Positions 1 to 9,581 of a stretch of 64,000 bases of DNA are shown piece after piece (position 1 is the first letter of the stretch; each line of letters starts with the position of its first letter). A program made the translations under genes and the position numbers. The notes under the pieces are model-generated. The model was given only the letters and a program-made list of their open reading frames with translations. It made no database searches and was not told the origin of the DNA. Source of the DNA: Pseudoxanthomonas beigongshangi (GTDB taxonomy: Bacteria > Pseudomonadota > Gammaproteobacteria > Xanthomonadales > Xanthomonadaceae); assembly GCF_016820515.1 (NCBI RefSeq), contig NZ_JADHDV010000010.1, positions 94,851-158,850 of the forward strand, read 5' to 3'.

Positions 1-502
1 TCTGATCCGGCGTGGAGTAGCAGAAGCTGGCGCGGCTGATGTGCGGATACGGATTGTTGGTGAGGATGGTGAATCCCGGCGCGGCGGGCAGGTGCAGTCC
101 GGCGTCGCTGGTGACCGGCGGATCGTAGCTGTAGAGAACGCCACCGTTGTCGTCGCTGATCGACACGCTGTGGATGGATTGCCCGGTGCTCAGCTGCTCC
201 CAGTACAGCAGCCAGCCGCTGGTGGATTCGAAATGGATGGTATCCACGGTCAGGACACCGTCGGTGTGCGCCTGCACGCCGTCCGGCAGCGGATTGATGA
301 CCAGTTCGCTGAGGATGCCGGCGGTATCGAAGTCCTTGCAGCTCAGGCCGACGTCGACCGGCGTCGGCGTGCCGATGGTACCGGTGGCGTGGGCGGGCAT
401 TGACAGCACCAGGCCGAGCGCGGCGGTGGCGGTGACGGTGGACAGGAACCTGCGGAAGGATGTGAGCGTGCGCGCCGGTTTGCGGCGGGACGGTGCATTC
501 AT
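1..502 (-). CDS. Secreted protein of unknown function, C-terminus beyond window edge
   Basis: The frame opens at ATG 502-500, after an AAGGGG Shine-Dalgarno-like stretch, and stays open for 167 codons to the window edge, so the C-terminus is missing. Residues 1-40 form a typical signal peptide: an Arg/Lys-rich start, a hydrophobic stretch (LSTVTATAALGLVLS), then MPAHA before the presumed cleavage. The mature part is Ser/Thr/Asp-rich and probably beta-structured. It reads SCKDFDTAGILSELVINPLPDGVQ and then a region around DTIHFESTSGWLLYW; few charged helices are visible. I do not recognise a family. It is separated from the cstA-ybdD transcript by that operon's terminator, so it is probably transcribed from its own promoter in 503-630. 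Confidence 0.7.
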   Translation of the reverse strand, partial: MNAPSRRKPARTLTSFRRFLSTVTATAALGLVLSMPAHATGTIGTPTPVDVGLSCKDFDTAGILSELVINPLPDGVQAHTDGVLTVDTIHFESTSGWLLYWEQLSTGQSIHSVSISDDNGGVLYSYDPPVTSDAGLHLPAAPGFTILTNNPYPHISRASFCYSTPDQ

Positions 503-629
503 GGCGAACCCCTTTGGCGTCGAGTGAAACGGCGGCTACGCGGCGCGCAGTTCCGTTGGTGTCTGGGGAAACGCCGGGCCGTCGGCGATACGGCCAGCGC
601 ATGTCGGTTCAGCCGATGAGCGGTCGATG

Positions 630-663
630 GAAACAGAAAGGGCGGGACCTGATGGTCCCGCCC
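630..663 (-). terminator. Intrinsic terminator of cstA-ybdD
   Basis: A perfect 10-bp stem (640-649 with 654-663, GGGCGGGACC) has a 4-base loop. On the minus strand it is followed by a T-rich tail (TTTCTGTTT). It lies about 20 bases after the stop codon of the YbdD-like gene. Confidence 0.75.
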
Positions 664-684
664 CGGCCTGGAACGGAAAAGGCC

Positions 685-909
685 TCAGCAGCAGCGGAAG
701 CCGCTCCTGCCGCCGTAGCGCGCCTCCTGGCGCTCACGGAAGAAGGTCCGGTAATCCATGATCTCGCGATCCGGGTGCTTCTCCAGCATGTGCCGGACAT
801 AGTTGTCGTAGTCCGGCACGCCACAGCACAGCCGCGCCGTCTGCACCAGCCGGCGCCACACCCGGCGGTGCATCTGGTAGTGGCTGACGGGAACGAGCGC
901 GGTACCCAT
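685..909 (-). CDS. YbdD/YjiX-family small protein, CstA partner
   Basis: This 74-residue protein carries the family hallmarks: [13 protein letters not shown] at about residues 29-41, HPDREIMDY at 45-53, [12 protein letters not shown] at 56-67 and the Cys-rich tail GFRCC. In Escherichia coli the homologues YbdD and YjiX are encoded directly after CstA and BtsT, and they are reported to be needed for pyruvate uptake by those transporters. Here the ATG overlaps the cstA stop by one base (TGATG at 911-907), so the two are translationally coupled. The first 12 residues extend beyond most family members. A start at Met13 (position 873) is possible but would lose the coupling. Confidence 0.85.
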   Translation of the reverse strand: MGTALVPVSHYQMHRRVWRRLVQTARLCCGVPDYDNYVRHMLEKHPDREIMDYRTFFRERQEARYGGRSGFRCC

Positions 910-2981
910 CACAGGTTCGCCAGTTGCTGCGGATCGACCTGCACGTAGGGCGTCTCGCGATCGGTGCGGACCGTGCTGCGGCGCGCGGCGAGGATGGTCT
1001 TGATCGAGTAGATCAGGATCGCCGCGACCACGAACAGGAACAGTGCGGTCAGGCCGGTGTTGACGTAGGCGTTGACCACGATCTTGTGCATCTCGCCCAT
1101 GTTCTGCGCCGGCGCGGTGACGGTGTTGGTCGCGATGGCGGCCTGGTACTTGTGCGCCTGCGCCAGGAAGCCCTGCGCCGGATTGCTGTCGAAGATCTTC
1201 AGCAGGCCGGCGGTGGTCGTGCACAGCAGCAGCCACACCGCGGGAACCGCGGTGACCCAGGCGTAGCGATCGCGCTTCATCTTGAACAGCACCACCGTGC
1301 CCAGCATCAGCGCGATGCCCGCCAGCATCTGGTTGGAGATGCCGAACAGCGGCCACAGGGTCTTGATGCCGCCGAACGGATCGGTGACGCCGGTGTACAG
1401 CAGGTAGCCCCACAACGCCACGCAGCCGCCGGTGGCGATGATGTTCGCGGTCCAGGACTCGGTGCGGCGCATCGCCGGGACGAAGTTGCCGAGCAGATCC
1501 TGCAGCATGAAGCGCCCCGCGCGGGTGCCGGCGTCGACCGCGGTCAGGATGAACAACGCCTCGAACAGGATCGCGAAGTGGTACCAGAACGCCATCGTGT
1601 CTTCGCCGGGAAGCACGCTGTGCAGGATCTGGGCAATGCCCACCGCCAGTGTCGGCGCGCCACCGGCACGGTTGAGGATGGTGCTTTCGCCGATGTCCCT
1701 GGCCGTGGCCGTGAGCACGTCCGGGCTGATCGCGAAGCCCCATTCGCTGACCTTGGCGGCCACCGCGATCACGTCCTTGCCGACCGCGGCCGGCGGCGCA
1801 TTCATCGCGAAGTACACGCCCGGCTCGATGATCGAGGCCGCGACCAGCGCCATCACCGCGACGAAGGACTCCATCAGCATGCCGCCGTAGCCGATGTAGG
1901 GCATGTGGCGCTCGCTGGCCAGCAGCTTGGGCGTGGTGCCGGAGGAAATCAGCGCATGGAAGCCGGACACCGCGCCGCAGGCGATGGTGATGAACAGGAA
2001 CGGGAACAGGCCGCCGGTCCAGACCGGGCCCATGCCGGTGCGGGCGTACTCGGTCACCGCCGGCATCTTCAGATCCGGCATCACGATCAGGATGCCGATC
2101 GCCAGCGCGACGATGGTGCCGATCTTGAGGAAGGTGGACAGATAGTCGCGCGGTGCCAGCAGCAGCCACACCGGCAGCACCGAGGCGATGAAGCCGTAGG
2201 CGACCATCATCCAGGTGATGGATTCCTTGGAGAAGGTGAACGCCGGCCCCCAGATGGGATCCGCGGCGACCTTGCCGCCCAGCCAGATCGCGCCCAGCAG
2301 CAGGAGCAGGCCAACCACCGAAATCTCGCCGATCCGGCCGGGCCGGATGTAGCGCATGTAGATGCCCATCAGGATCGCGATCGGCATGGTCGCGGCGACG
2401 GTGAACATGCCCCACGGACTTTCGGCCAGTGCATTGACCACCACCATCGCCAGCACCGCCAGGATGATGATCATGATCAGGAAGGCGCCGAACAACGCGA
2501 TGGTGCCGGGAATCGGCCCCATTTCCTCGCGCACCAGGTCACCCAGCGAGCGCGCGTCGCGGCGGCTGGAAATGAACAGCACCATGAAGTCCTGCACCGC
2601 GCCGGCCAGCACCACGCCGACCACCAGCCACAACAGGCCGGGCAGGTAGCCCATCTGCGCGGCCAGCACCGGGCCGACCAGCGGGCCGGCACCGGCGATG
2701 GCGGCGAAATGGTGGCCGAACAGCACGTGCTTGTTGGTGGGCACGTAATCCAGGCCGTCGTTGCGCAGCACCGCCGGCGTGGCCCGGGTGGGATCCAGTT
2801 GCATGACCCGGCTGGCGATGAACTGCGCGTAGAAGCGGTACGCGATCAGATAGATCGAGACCGCCGCGGTGACGATCCAGATCGCGTTGATGTGCTCGCC
2901 CCGGCGCAGCGCGACCGTGCCCAGCGCGAATGCGCCGAGTACGGCCAGCGCCGCCCAGCCGAGTTTCGACAGACCTTTCAT
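909..2981 (-). CDS. cstA: CstA-family pyruvate/peptide transporter
   Basis: This 690-residue multi-spanning inner-membrane protein belongs to the carbon starvation protein A family. CstA and its paralogue BtsT take up pyruvate, and peptide uptake has also been proposed. The N-terminus ([12 protein letters not shown]), the motif [20 protein letters not shown] near residue 100 and about 16 hydrophobic segments fit the family and its usual length of 690-720. The frame extends upstream to 3038, but ATG 2981 has GGAGGG seven bases ahead and begins the canonical family N-terminus. It forms an operon with the YbdD-like gene downstream. Confidence 0.93.
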   Translation of the reverse strand: MKGLSKLGWAALAVLGAFALGTVALRRGEHINAIWIVTAAVSIYLIAYRFYAQFIASRVMQLDPTRATPAVLRNDGLDYVPTNKHVLFGHHFAAIAGAGPLVGPVLAAQMGYLPGLLWLVVGVVLAGAVQDFMVLFISSRRDARSLGDLVREEMGPIPGTIALFGAFLIMIIILAVLAMVVVNALAESPWGMFTVAATMPIAILMGIYMRYIRPGRIGEISVVGLLLLLGAIWLGGKVAADPIWGPAFTFSKESITWMMVAYGFIASVLPVWLLLAPRDYLSTFLKIGTIVALAIGILIVMPDLKMPAVTEYARTGMGPVWTGGLFPFLFITIACGAVSGFHALISSGTTPKLLASERHMPYIGYGGMLMESFVAVMALVAASIIEPGVYFAMNAPPAAVGKDVIAVAAKVSEWGFAISPDVLTATARDIGESTILNRAGGAPTLAVGIAQILHSVLPGEDTMAFWYHFAILFEALFILTAVDAGTRAGRFMLQDLLGNFVPAMRRTESWTANIIATGGCVALWGYLLYTGVTDPFGGIKTLWPLFGISNQMLAGIALMLGTVVLFKMKRDRYAWVTAVPAVWLLLCTTTAGLLKIFDSNPAQGFLAQAHKYQAAIATNTVTAPAQNMGEMHKIVVNAYVNTGLTALFLFVVAAILIYSIKTILAARRSTVRTDRETPYVQVDPQQLANL

Positions 2982-3098
2982 GAATCCACCCTCCACGGAG
3001 ACTGCCGCTAGAGTCCTCCGATGCCGGGGGAGGGTCAATCCGTAAGCCGGATTCCCGCCTTCGACTTTGGTCGAAACCGGCCGGCGGTCACCGGATCG

Positions 3099-4115
3099 TC
3101 ACAACCAGCGCACGCGCTTGAACAGGCGATACAGGCCGATGCAGACCGCCGCCACGCCGATCATCAGCAGCGGATAGGAGAACCGGCCCGCCAGTTCGGG
3201 CATGTGCTCGAAGTTCATGCCGTACCAACTGGTGATCAGGGTGGGCGCGGCCAGCAGCGCCGCCCAGGCGCCCAGGCGCTTGACCGTCTCGCCCTGGGCC
3301 AGGGTTACCAGCGACAGGTTGACGCTCAACGCGGTGGTCAGCATCTCGCGCAGGGTGTCGGTGGATTCGTTGACCCGCAGCACGTGGTCGTGGACATCGC
3401 GGAAATACAGCCGTACCTCTTCCGGGATCAGCGCGCTCTGCGTGCGCGACAGTTGCGCCAGCACGTCCTGCAGCGGCGCCACCGCCAGCCGCATCTTGGT
3501 CAGCTCGCGCTTGAGTTCGTACAGCTTGACCACGGTCACCCGACGATAGGTGTCGGCGAAGATGTCCTTTTCCAGCGTGTCCAGTGTCTGGCGGAACTCG
3601 TCGACGATCGGGCGGTAGTTGTCGACGATGAAGTCGAGCACCGCATACAGACCGTACGACGGTCCCAGTCCCAGCAGGTCCGGTTCGCGCTGCACGCGCT
3701 CGCGCACCGGCGCATACGACAGCGAGGCGCCATGGCGCACGGTGACCAGGTAGCGTGGCCCGAGGAAGGCGTGGGTTTCGCCGTAGCGGATCCGGTCGTC
3801 CACCACCTGCGCGGTCTGCATGACGATGAACAGGGAGTTGCCATAGGCTTCCAGCTTGGGCCGCTGGTGCGCGTTCTGCGCATCCTCGACCGCCAGGTCG
3901 TGCAGGCAGAATTCCTCCTGCAGCTTCTCCAGCACCGAATCGGCCGGCTCGTACAGGCCTACCCAGATGAACGTGCCGTCGTCCACCGCCAGCACATCGC
4001 TGATTTCATCCAGGCCGATGTCCCGGCGCTTGCCGTGCTGGTCATAGACCACGCAGTTGATGACGCAGGAGGGCAGGGCGTTCTGGACGGGGTTCAGCGA
4101 AGGCGATTGGTTCAT
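3099..4115 (-). CDS. corA: CorA magnesium/divalent cation channel
   Basis: This 338-residue CorA-type pentameric channel has a long N-terminal cytosolic alpha/beta domain, a helical stalk and two C-terminal membrane helices. The signature GMN lies at residues 299-301, in the sequence YGMNFEHMPEL, at the end of TM1. TM2 (YPLLMIGVAAVCIGLYRLF) is followed by a basic tail (KRVRWL), as in other CorA proteins. The start is placed at ATG 4115. A TTG 36 bases upstream is in frame but has no better ribosome site. The gene is not in an obvious operon: a palindromic repeat fills the upstream gap. The substrate (Mg2+, Ni2+ or Co2+) cannot be told from the sequence. Confidence 0.93.
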   Translation of the reverse strand: MNQSPSLNPVQNALPSCVINCVVYDQHGKRRDIGLDEISDVLAVDDGTFIWVGLYEPADSVLEKLQEEFCLHDLAVEDAQNAHQRPKLEAYGNSLFIVMQTAQVVDDRIRYGETHAFLGPRYLVTVRHGASLSYAPVRERVQREPDLLGLGPSYGLYAVLDFIVDNYRPIVDEFRQTLDTLEKDIFADTYRRVTVVKLYELKRELTKMRLAVAPLQDVLAQLSRTQSALIPEEVRLYFRDVHDHVLRVNESTDTLREMLTTALSVNLSLVTLAQGETVKRLGAWAALLAAPTLITSWYGMNFEHMPELAGRFSYPLLMIGVAAVCIGLYRLFKRVRWL

Positions 4116-4170
4116 GTGCCGGATCGTGCGCCAGTTGACCTTGAGCGGCAAGCGGTCGCCGGCATGCCGT

Positions 4171-4278
4171 GTAGGAGCGACGTGAGTCGCGACCCGCGGT
4201 CCCCACCGCCAAACGTTGCCAGCGCGGCCGGGAACCCCTGTACGGTGGGATGACGGTCGCGACTTACGTCGCTCCTAC
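4171..4278. repeat. Palindromic repeat pair, family A copy 1
   Basis: Two 23-base arms (4171-4193 and 4256-4278) are inverted copies that differ at one or two positions and share the core GGAGCGACGT. A 62-base spacer separates them. The same arm sequence recurs at 14583-14653 and 21488-21547. The element lies between corA and the downstream GH97 gene, both on the minus strand. It resembles the REP/BIME elements of xanthomonads and pseudomonads, which are mobilised by RAYT-type transposases; no such enzyme is encoded in this window. Confidence 0.85.
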
Positions 4279-4290
4279 AGGAGGCTGGCT

Positions 4291-6312
4291 TTACCGGGCC
4301 ACGAAGCGGATCGCTTGGCCGCCGCCGGGTGCCAGTTTCAGTTCCAGTGTGTCGGTCGAGCCGACTTCGCGCTCCTCGATGACAATGTCCTCGCGCCGGT
4401 CCTTCCAGTCGGCCATTGGACCATCGCGGTAAATCTGCGCGGTATAGCGGCGGCCGGGATCCAGGAACGACAACGGCGCCTTCAGCGTGCGCGGCTCCTC
4501 GTCGGTGATGGCGCCCAGGTACCAGTTGTCGCCCCCGCGTTCCTTGCGCACAAGGGTCACGTAGTCGCCGACTTCGCCATTGAGCACGCGGGTCTCTTCC
4601 CAATCGACCGGCACGTCCTTGATGAACTGGAACGGGCCCGGATTGGCCTCGTAGTTTTCCAGCAGATCCGCGGCCATCTGGATCGGGCTGTAGATGACCA
4701 CGTAGAGGGCGAGTTGCTTGGCCCAGGTGGTCGCCACGCCGTCCGGCGCGCGGGTCTTCATGCCGAAGACGCCGGGGGTGAAATCCATCGGCCCGGCCAG
4801 CAGGCGGGTGAACACCAGCATGGCTTCATGCTCGGGCGGATTGCCGGGGTTGCCCCAGGCGTTGTACTCCATGCCGCGTGCGCCCTCGCGCGAGATCCAG
4901 TTGGGATAGGTGCGGCGCAGGCCGGTGTCCTTGATCGGCTCGTGGGCGTTGATCGCGATGTGGCGCCTGGCCGCCTCGGTCACCACCTTCAGGTGATGGC
5001 GGGCCAGGTCCTGGCCTTCGTGCCAGGCGTAGTGGACCTTGCCATCGGCACCGGTCACCTTGGCCTGGCCGGCGTCGGACACGTAGCCGGTCTTGACCGC
5101 CGGCACGCCGACCCGCTGGTACAGATCGAACGCCGCGCCCATCTGCGATTCGTAGTGGGCGGCGTTGGCGGAGGTCTCGTGGTGGCCGATCAGGACCACG
5201 CCCTTGGACTTCGCGTACGCGCTCAGCTTCTCCAGATCGAAATCGGGATACGAGCGGGTGAAGCTGAAGTCCTCGCCATTGCCGAACCAGTCGCCATCCC
5301 AACCGACATTCCAGCCTTCGACCAGCACCCCGCCGAAGCCGTTCTTCGCGGCGAAGTCGATGTGCTTCATCACGTTCTCGTTGGTGGCGCCGTGGCGCGG
5401 GCCCGACGCCCAGGTTTTGGTGTCCAGGTGCATTTCCCACCAAACGCCGACGTACTTCATCGGCTTGACCCACGACACGTCGCCCAGCACGTTCGGTTCG
5501 TTGAGGTTGAGGATCAGGCTGGAGGTCACCAGTCCGCCCGCGTCATCGGCGATCTGCACGGTGCGCCAGGGCGTGTTGAACGGTGCCTCGCGCGTGACCT
5601 TGGCGCCGTCGATGCCGGGTGTCAGCGATGCCTTCAATCGCCGGCCTTCGACGCGGGTGAGGTTCATGCCGGAATAGTCGACCAGCGCGGCTTCATGGAT
5701 CGACAGATGGGTGCCGTCGGCCAGCCGGAAGGTGATGGGTGTCTGCGCGTCGCCGACGGCTTCCACCGGCGTGCGGTGGTACAGGTACTCCTCGCGGTTC
5801 CATTCGCCGGCCGGAATCCACCACGCGGTGGCATCGCCGGCGAGGGTGAACTCGGTGAGCTCCTCGAGGATCCTCACCGTCGGCAGTCCCTCCTGGCGCG
5901 GGAACTCGTAACGGAAGCCGAGGCCATCGTCGTACACGCGGAACACCAGATCCAGGTGCCGGCGCGGTTTGGCGTTCTCGGCCAGGGTCACCCGCAGTTC
6001 GTTGTAATGGTTGCGGATACGGCGGCGCTCACCCCAGGGCTGTTCCCAGGTCTCGTCGAAGCTGCGCGTGCGCGGCGCGGTCACCGCGATGGCGCGATCC
6101 AGCTTCGGCGTGTCGACCAGCAGGAAGCCCAGCCGCGATGGCGCCAGCAGCGGCTTGCCGTCGCGTTGCACCGCATAGGTCGGGCGGCCATCGGGATCGG
6201 AATCCAGTTCCACCACGATGCGGCCATCGGGCGAGCTGACGCGTACCGGCGGCGCGGCCAGCGCGGTGAGCGGAAGCGACAGGACGGTCAGGGCGAACAG
6301 TCGAATCAGCAT
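4291..6312 (-). CDS. Glycoside hydrolase family 97 alpha-glucosidase/alpha-galactosidase
   Basis: This 673-residue secreted enzyme resembles SusB of Bacteroides. It has a signal peptide (MLIRLFALTVLSLPLTALAA), an N-terminal beta-sandwich (SSPDGRIVVELDSD to about residue 270), a catalytic TIM barrel (KYVGVWWEMH, GFGGVLVEGWNVGWDGDW, NAHEPIKDTGLRRTYPN, AWGNPGNPPEHEAMLVFTR) and a small C-terminal domain. The length matches the family (650-720). GH97 members act on alpha-glucosidic or alpha-galactosidic linkages in the periplasm, with either inverting or retaining mechanisms; this cannot be decided here. The start is ATG 6312, where the signal peptide begins; upstream codons are in frame but lack signal character. 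No SusC/SusD pair or sugar transporter flanks it. Confidence 0.9.
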   Translation of the reverse strand: MLIRLFALTVLSLPLTALAAPPVRVSSPDGRIVVELDSDPDGRPTYAVQRDGKPLLAPSRLGFLLVDTPKLDRAIAVTAPRTRSFDETWEQPWGERRRIRNHYNELRVTLAENAKPRRHLDLVFRVYDDGLGFRYEFPRQEGLPTVRILEELTEFTLAGDATAWWIPAGEWNREEYLYHRTPVEAVGDAQTPITFRLADGTHLSIHEAALVDYSGMNLTRVEGRRLKASLTPGIDGAKVTREAPFNTPWRTVQIADDAGGLVTSSLILNLNEPNVLGDVSWVKPMKYVGVWWEMHLDTKTWASGPRHGATNENVMKHIDFAAKNGFGGVLVEGWNVGWDGDWFGNGEDFSFTRSYPDFDLEKLSAYAKSKGVVLIGHHETSANAAHYESQMGAAFDLYQRVGVPAVKTGYVSDAGQAKVTGADGKVHYAWHEGQDLARHHLKVVTEAARRHIAINAHEPIKDTGLRRTYPNWISREGARGMEYNAWGNPGNPPEHEAMLVFTRLLAGPMDFTPGVFGMKTRAPDGVATTWAKQLALYVVIYSPIQMAADLLENYEANPGPFQFIKDVPVDWEETRVLNGEVGDYVTLVRKERGGDNWYLGAITDEEPRTLKAPLSFLDPGRRYTAQIYRDGPMADWKDRREDIVIEEREVGSTDTLELKLAPGGGQAIRFVAR

Positions 6313-6352
6313 GCGGACCCTGCGGATGCGGCGGGAAAGGCCGCATCCTGCG

Positions 6353-7528
6353 TCAGCCGGCGTGAGGCGACCGTCTGAATACGTATGCGAGCGCGAGGTG
6401 GACGGGCAGCAGCAATGCAATCCACGGCTGGTTGAACTGGTAGCCGAAGGCGAAAGGCAGCCACTGCACGAACCACGCGAACAGCGCGCACAACGCGACC
6501 ATCAGCAGGGTGGAACGGAACAGCCGGCCCGGATTGCGGCGGCGCAGCACGGCGATTGCGCCGGGCAGCAGCAACAGGCACAGCGGATTGAGCAGCAGCA
6601 GGTTGTGGTTGCGCCAGGCGGCCCAGTGCTCGCTGAAACCCCACAGGTACACCAGCAGGCCACCGGCGATCGTGCACAGCAGCCAGAACGGCAGTGCGGC
6701 CGCGGCCACCGCGCGCGGATGGCGGCGACCTGCCAGCACCAGCAAGGCCGCGAGGGCCAGGCCGGCGATCAGCCATGGCCACCAGCGCCGCGGAGCTTCG
6801 GCCGGTTCCGGTGCGATCCGGTGCGGCAGCAGGGCTTCCTCGGCCTGTACCAGCGGACGGCCGGCGGCGTTCTTCGCCTCGCGCAGGCTGTCGGCCAGGC
6901 GCACCGGAATGAAGGCTTCCTCCCAGCGCGACATCGGCTGGTCCGCCGAAGGCCCCAGGCCGAGGTCGAAGCCCAGCCACATCCAGGTCGCCGGCGAGGC
7001 CAGCCGCACGCTTTCGCTGCGGTAGGTATTGCCGCGCGAGCGGCCGGCCAGCTGCGGCTTCAGCGCGCCGCCCATCGCCGCGTCCAGCGCGTCGCGCACC
7101 TGGGTGGAGCAGTTGGCGGTGAAGTAGTCGTAGCGGTAGCGCGCGTTTTCCGGCCTGGCCCGTACGGCCAGCGCCGCGGCCAGCGCCTGCGCCTGTTCCG
7201 GCGGCAGGTCCAGCCATTGCAGGCGCACCCCGCGGCCGCTGTCGCGGTACTGGGCCAGGTCCTCGCCGAGCGGCAGGTCGACCAGGTAGTACTGCATCAC
7301 CCCGCGCGCGAAGTTGCCGACGAAGTCGGATTCACCCGGATCGAAATAACCGAAGTTGTAGGAGGTGGCCGCGCCGGTGGCCGGATCCACCACCACGATG
7401 GCGTTGTGGCCGAAGCGTTCGAAGAACACCTCGCCCGGCTGCATCGTCGCCACCCCGATGCGCGGCGCGGCGAAGGCCGACGCCGCCAGCAGCCAGAGCG
7501 CGGCGACGAGGATCAGGCGGCGCAGCAT
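6353..7528 (-). CDS. DUF4105/Lnb_N-domain inner-membrane protein in the lnt position
   Basis: This 391-residue protein has a signal peptide (residues 1-21) and a periplasmic DUF4105 domain (about 22-250) with the conserved FFERFGHNAIVV (His41) and YFTANCSTQVRD (Cys140). Four or five membrane helices fill the C-terminal part (about 262-385). The domain is now called Lnb_N, after the lipoprotein N-acyltransferase Lnb of Bacteroides, in which a Cys-based mechanism is proposed. Its ATG lies one base after the corC stop, and it is the last gene of phoH-ybeY-x-corC. In E. coli that place is taken by lnt, the unrelated lipoprotein N-acyltransferase. Seen: domain, residues and position. Inferred: lipoprotein N-acylation or another acyl or amide chemistry at the periplasmic face. 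Confidence 0.8.
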   Translation of the reverse strand: MLRRLILVAALWLLAASAFAAPRIGVATMQPGEVFFERFGHNAIVVVDPATGAATSYNFGYFDPGESDFVGNFARGVMQYYLVDLPLGEDLAQYRDSGRGVRLQWLDLPPEQAQALAAALAVRARPENARYRYDYFTANCSTQVRDALDAAMGGALKPQLAGRSRGNTYRSESVRLASPATWMWLGFDLGLGPSADQPMSRWEEAFIPVRLADSLREAKNAAGRPLVQAEEALLPHRIAPEPAEAPRRWWPWLIAGLALAALLVLAGRRHPRAVAAAALPFWLLCTIAGGLLVYLWGFSEHWAAWRNHNLLLLNPLCLLLLPGAIAVLRRRNPGRLFRSTLLMVALCALFAWFVQWLPFAFGYQFNQPWIALLLPVHLALAYVFRRSPHAG

Positions 7529-7529
7529 G

Positions 7530-8393
7530 TCAGGCGTCGGCCAGGATGCCGACGTGGAACGCATGCACGCGGCGCGCGTCGGCCTTGGCGACACGGAAGG
7601 CGAAACGGCCCAGGGTGAGTTCCTCGCCGGTTTCCGGCAGGTGACCGATGGCGGCGGTGACCAGGCCGCCGATGGTGTCGTATTCGTCATCCAGGAAATC
7701 CGCGCCAAAGCGTTCGTTGAAATCGGCGATGGGCGTCAGCGCATCCACCACGTACTGCCCGTCGGCCTGCACCGCGATCAGCGAGGCGCCGTCCTCGGCT
7801 TCGTCGTGCTCGTCGTCGATCTCGCCGACGATCTGCTCCAGCACGTCCTCGATGGTGACCACGCCGGCGACGCCGCCGTACTCGTCCACCACGATCGCCA
7901 TGTGGTTGCGCGACAGCCGGAATTCCTTGAGCAGCAGGTTGAGCTTCTTGGACTCGGGGATCAGCACCGCCGGGCGCAGCAGTTCGCGGATGCTGCCCGG
8001 GCCGTTGTCGGCGACCACGCCGCGCAGCAGATCCTTGGCCAGCAGGATGCCGAGGATCTCGTCCTTGTTGTCGCCGTGCACCGGGAAGCGCGAATGGCCG
8101 GATTCGACCACCAGCTTCATCAGGTCCAGGAAGCAGCCGTCCACCGGCAGCGAGATCATCTGTGCGCGCGGCACCATCACGTCGCCCACGGTCAGCTCGG
8201 CGACCGTCAGCGCGCCTTCCATCATCCGCAGGGTGTCGCCGCCGATCAGGCCGTCGCTCTGCGCATCGCGCAGGATCGCGACCAGGTCTTCGCGGGAGGT
8301 GGGTTCGCCGGAAAACGCCGAACTCAGGCGTTCCAGCCAGCTGCGCCGTTTTTCGTGGTGCTCCGGCGCGGGGGTACTGTCGTCTTCTGACAT
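7530..8393 (-). CDS. corC: CorC/YbeX-type CBS-pair protein with HlyC/CorC C-terminal domain
   Basis: This 287-residue cytosolic protein has an acidic N-terminus, a pair of CBS domains (about 70-190, with VGDVMVPRAQMISLP at the start and MAIVVDEYGGVAGVVTIEDVLEQIVGEI at the second) and a CorC_HlyC domain (about 205-285, DFNERFGADFLDDEYDTIGG). It lacks the DUF21 membrane region of larger relatives, like E. coli YbeX. YbeX/CorC has been linked to Mg2+/Co2+ homeostasis and to ribosome metabolism through its ybeZ-ybeY neighbours. The start codon is ATG at 8393. It is followed after one base by the DUF4105 gene. Confidence 0.92.
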   Translation of the reverse strand: MSEDDSTPAPEHHEKRRSWLERLSSAFSGEPTSREDLVAILRDAQSDGLIGGDTLRMMEGALTVAELTVGDVMVPRAQMISLPVDGCFLDLMKLVVESGHSRFPVHGDNKDEILGILLAKDLLRGVVADNGPGSIRELLRPAVLIPESKKLNLLLKEFRLSRNHMAIVVDEYGGVAGVVTIEDVLEQIVGEIDDEHDEAEDGASLIAVQADGQYVVDALTPIADFNERFGADFLDDEYDTIGGLVTAAIGHLPETGEELTLGRFAFRVAKADARRVHAFHVGILADA

Positions 8394-8456
8394 CTCTCGG
8401 AAAGGGGCGCCCGCGGTGCGGGCGACGGGGCAGAGTCTAGCAGGCGCGGCGGACGC

Positions 8457-9035
8457 TCAGCCGGCGGCGGGCGCCTCGGCCGGCTCTTCCTCAAGCGGAT
8501 CAATGCTGTAGGTGCAGCCGACCAGGGTCTTGCCGGGGTGGGAGGTGACGTTGGAGACGTTGAGTACCGCCGAGCGGACCAGGGCCGCGCCGGTGGCCGG
8601 ATCGCGGACCTCCTCGCTGACCAGTTCCTTGCCGAACATGGCCTTGTCGGGTGTATCGACCGCCGTTTCCAGTTCCAGTTGCCGGGCCAGCGGGCGCGGG
8701 TCCGGCAGGTCGAGCACCGCCATCACGCTGGAACCGGCGAAGGCGATGCGACGGGTGGGATGGCCGAACACCGTCAGCGGCGCGGCCAGTTCGTATTCGC
8801 TGAGGAACATGTTGGCCTGGGGCAGCGGCCGCCAGCCCAGCGCGACCGCCTTCAGCGGATCCTGCTGCGCGACCGCCAGCGCCATGAATTCCTCCGGCTG
8901 GCCCTGGCAGGCGATCAGCCGGGCAAGGTCGACCTTGGCGGGATCCGGCTCCGCCGCCTGTTCCGATGCCTGCGCAGGCGCGCCGCCGGCCGCGGCCAGC
9001 AGCAGGAGGACGAGAGCGGAACGGGCAGGACGCAT
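8457..9035 (-). CDS. Unknown periplasmic protein between ybeY and corC
   Basis: This 192-residue protein has a clear signal peptide (MRPARSALVLLLLAAAGGAPAQA). The mature domain of about 165 residues contains one Cys pair (LIACQGQPEEF and KTLVGCTYSI), possibly a disulfide. It has a segment reading WRPLPQANMFLSEYELAAPL and ends in a Pro/Glu/Ala-rich tail. I cannot name a family. The start at 9035 is chosen because the signal peptide begins there; an ATG 18 bases upstream is also in frame. It is co-oriented with ybeY (57-base gap) and corC (63-base gap), so it is probably co-transcribed with an RNA-maturation and membrane cluster, but its role is unknown. Confidence 0.7.
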   Translation of the reverse strand: MRPARSALVLLLLAAAGGAPAQASEQAAEPDPAKVDLARLIACQGQPEEFMALAVAQQDPLKAVALGWRPLPQANMFLSEYELAAPLTVFGHPTRRIAFAGSSVMAVLDLPDPRPLARQLELETAVDTPDKAMFGKELVSEEVRDPATGAALVRSAVLNVSNVTSHPGKTLVGCTYSIDPLEEEPAEAPAAG

Positions 9036-9092
9036 GTGACGGATCCGGAACATCGGGAAAGCGCAAAGCGTAGCGGCTGCGCGCGGCCGGGA

Positions 9093-9581
9093 CTACTGCT
9101 CGGCGTAGGGATCGTCGATGCCCAGTTCGGCCAGGATCTCGCGTTCCAACTGCTCCATGCACTCGGCTTCCTTGTCGTCCTCGTGATCCCAGCCCAGCAG
9201 GTGCAGGGTGCCATGCACGGTGAGATGGGCGTAGTGGGCGGCGAGGGGTTTCTTCTGCTCGCGCGCCTCGCGCGCCACCACTGGCGCACAGATCACCAGG
9301 TCGCCCAGCAAGGGCATCTTCACGCCCTTGGGCAGCTTGACGCCCTCGGCGACGTCGGCCGGGAAACTCAGCACGTTGGTGGCGTAGTCGCGGCCACGGT
9401 AGTGCCGGTTGAGCGCGCGGCCTTCCTTGCTGTCGACGATGCGGATGGCCAGATCGGCCTCGCGGATGCGCCCGTGCAGCGCCGCCGCCACCCACTTGCG
9501 GAAGCTGACCGCCGCGGGCAGGCCCGCGCGCGGCAGCGCGTAGCTGACCGAAACCTCCAGCCGTGTCGGACCCTGCGTCAT
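9093..9581 (-). CDS. ybeY: Endoribonuclease YbeY (rRNA maturation factor)
   Basis: This 162-residue metalloenzyme is involved in 16S rRNA 3' end maturation and ribosome quality control. The zinc-binding motif [11 protein letters not shown] supplies His123, His127 and His133, and the upstream segment [17 protein letters not shown] is the conserved substrate-site region. The length is typical (150-170). Its ATG overlaps the phoH stop by four bases (ATGA, 9581-9578), giving tight coupling as in other proteobacteria. Confidence 0.96.
   Translation of the reverse strand: MTQGPTRLEVSVSYALPRAGLPAAVSFRKWVAAALHGRIREADLAIRIVDSKEGRALNRHYRGRDYATNVLSFPADVAEGVKLPKGVKMPLLGDLVICAPVVAREAREQKKPLAAHYAHLTVHGTLHLLGWDHEDDKEAECMEQLEREILAELGIDDPYAEQ

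Noticed and set aside
924..3011. A 695-codon open frame antisense to cstA
   Set aside because: Arg/His/Gln/Asp-rich nonsense composition; the minus-strand CstA is certain.
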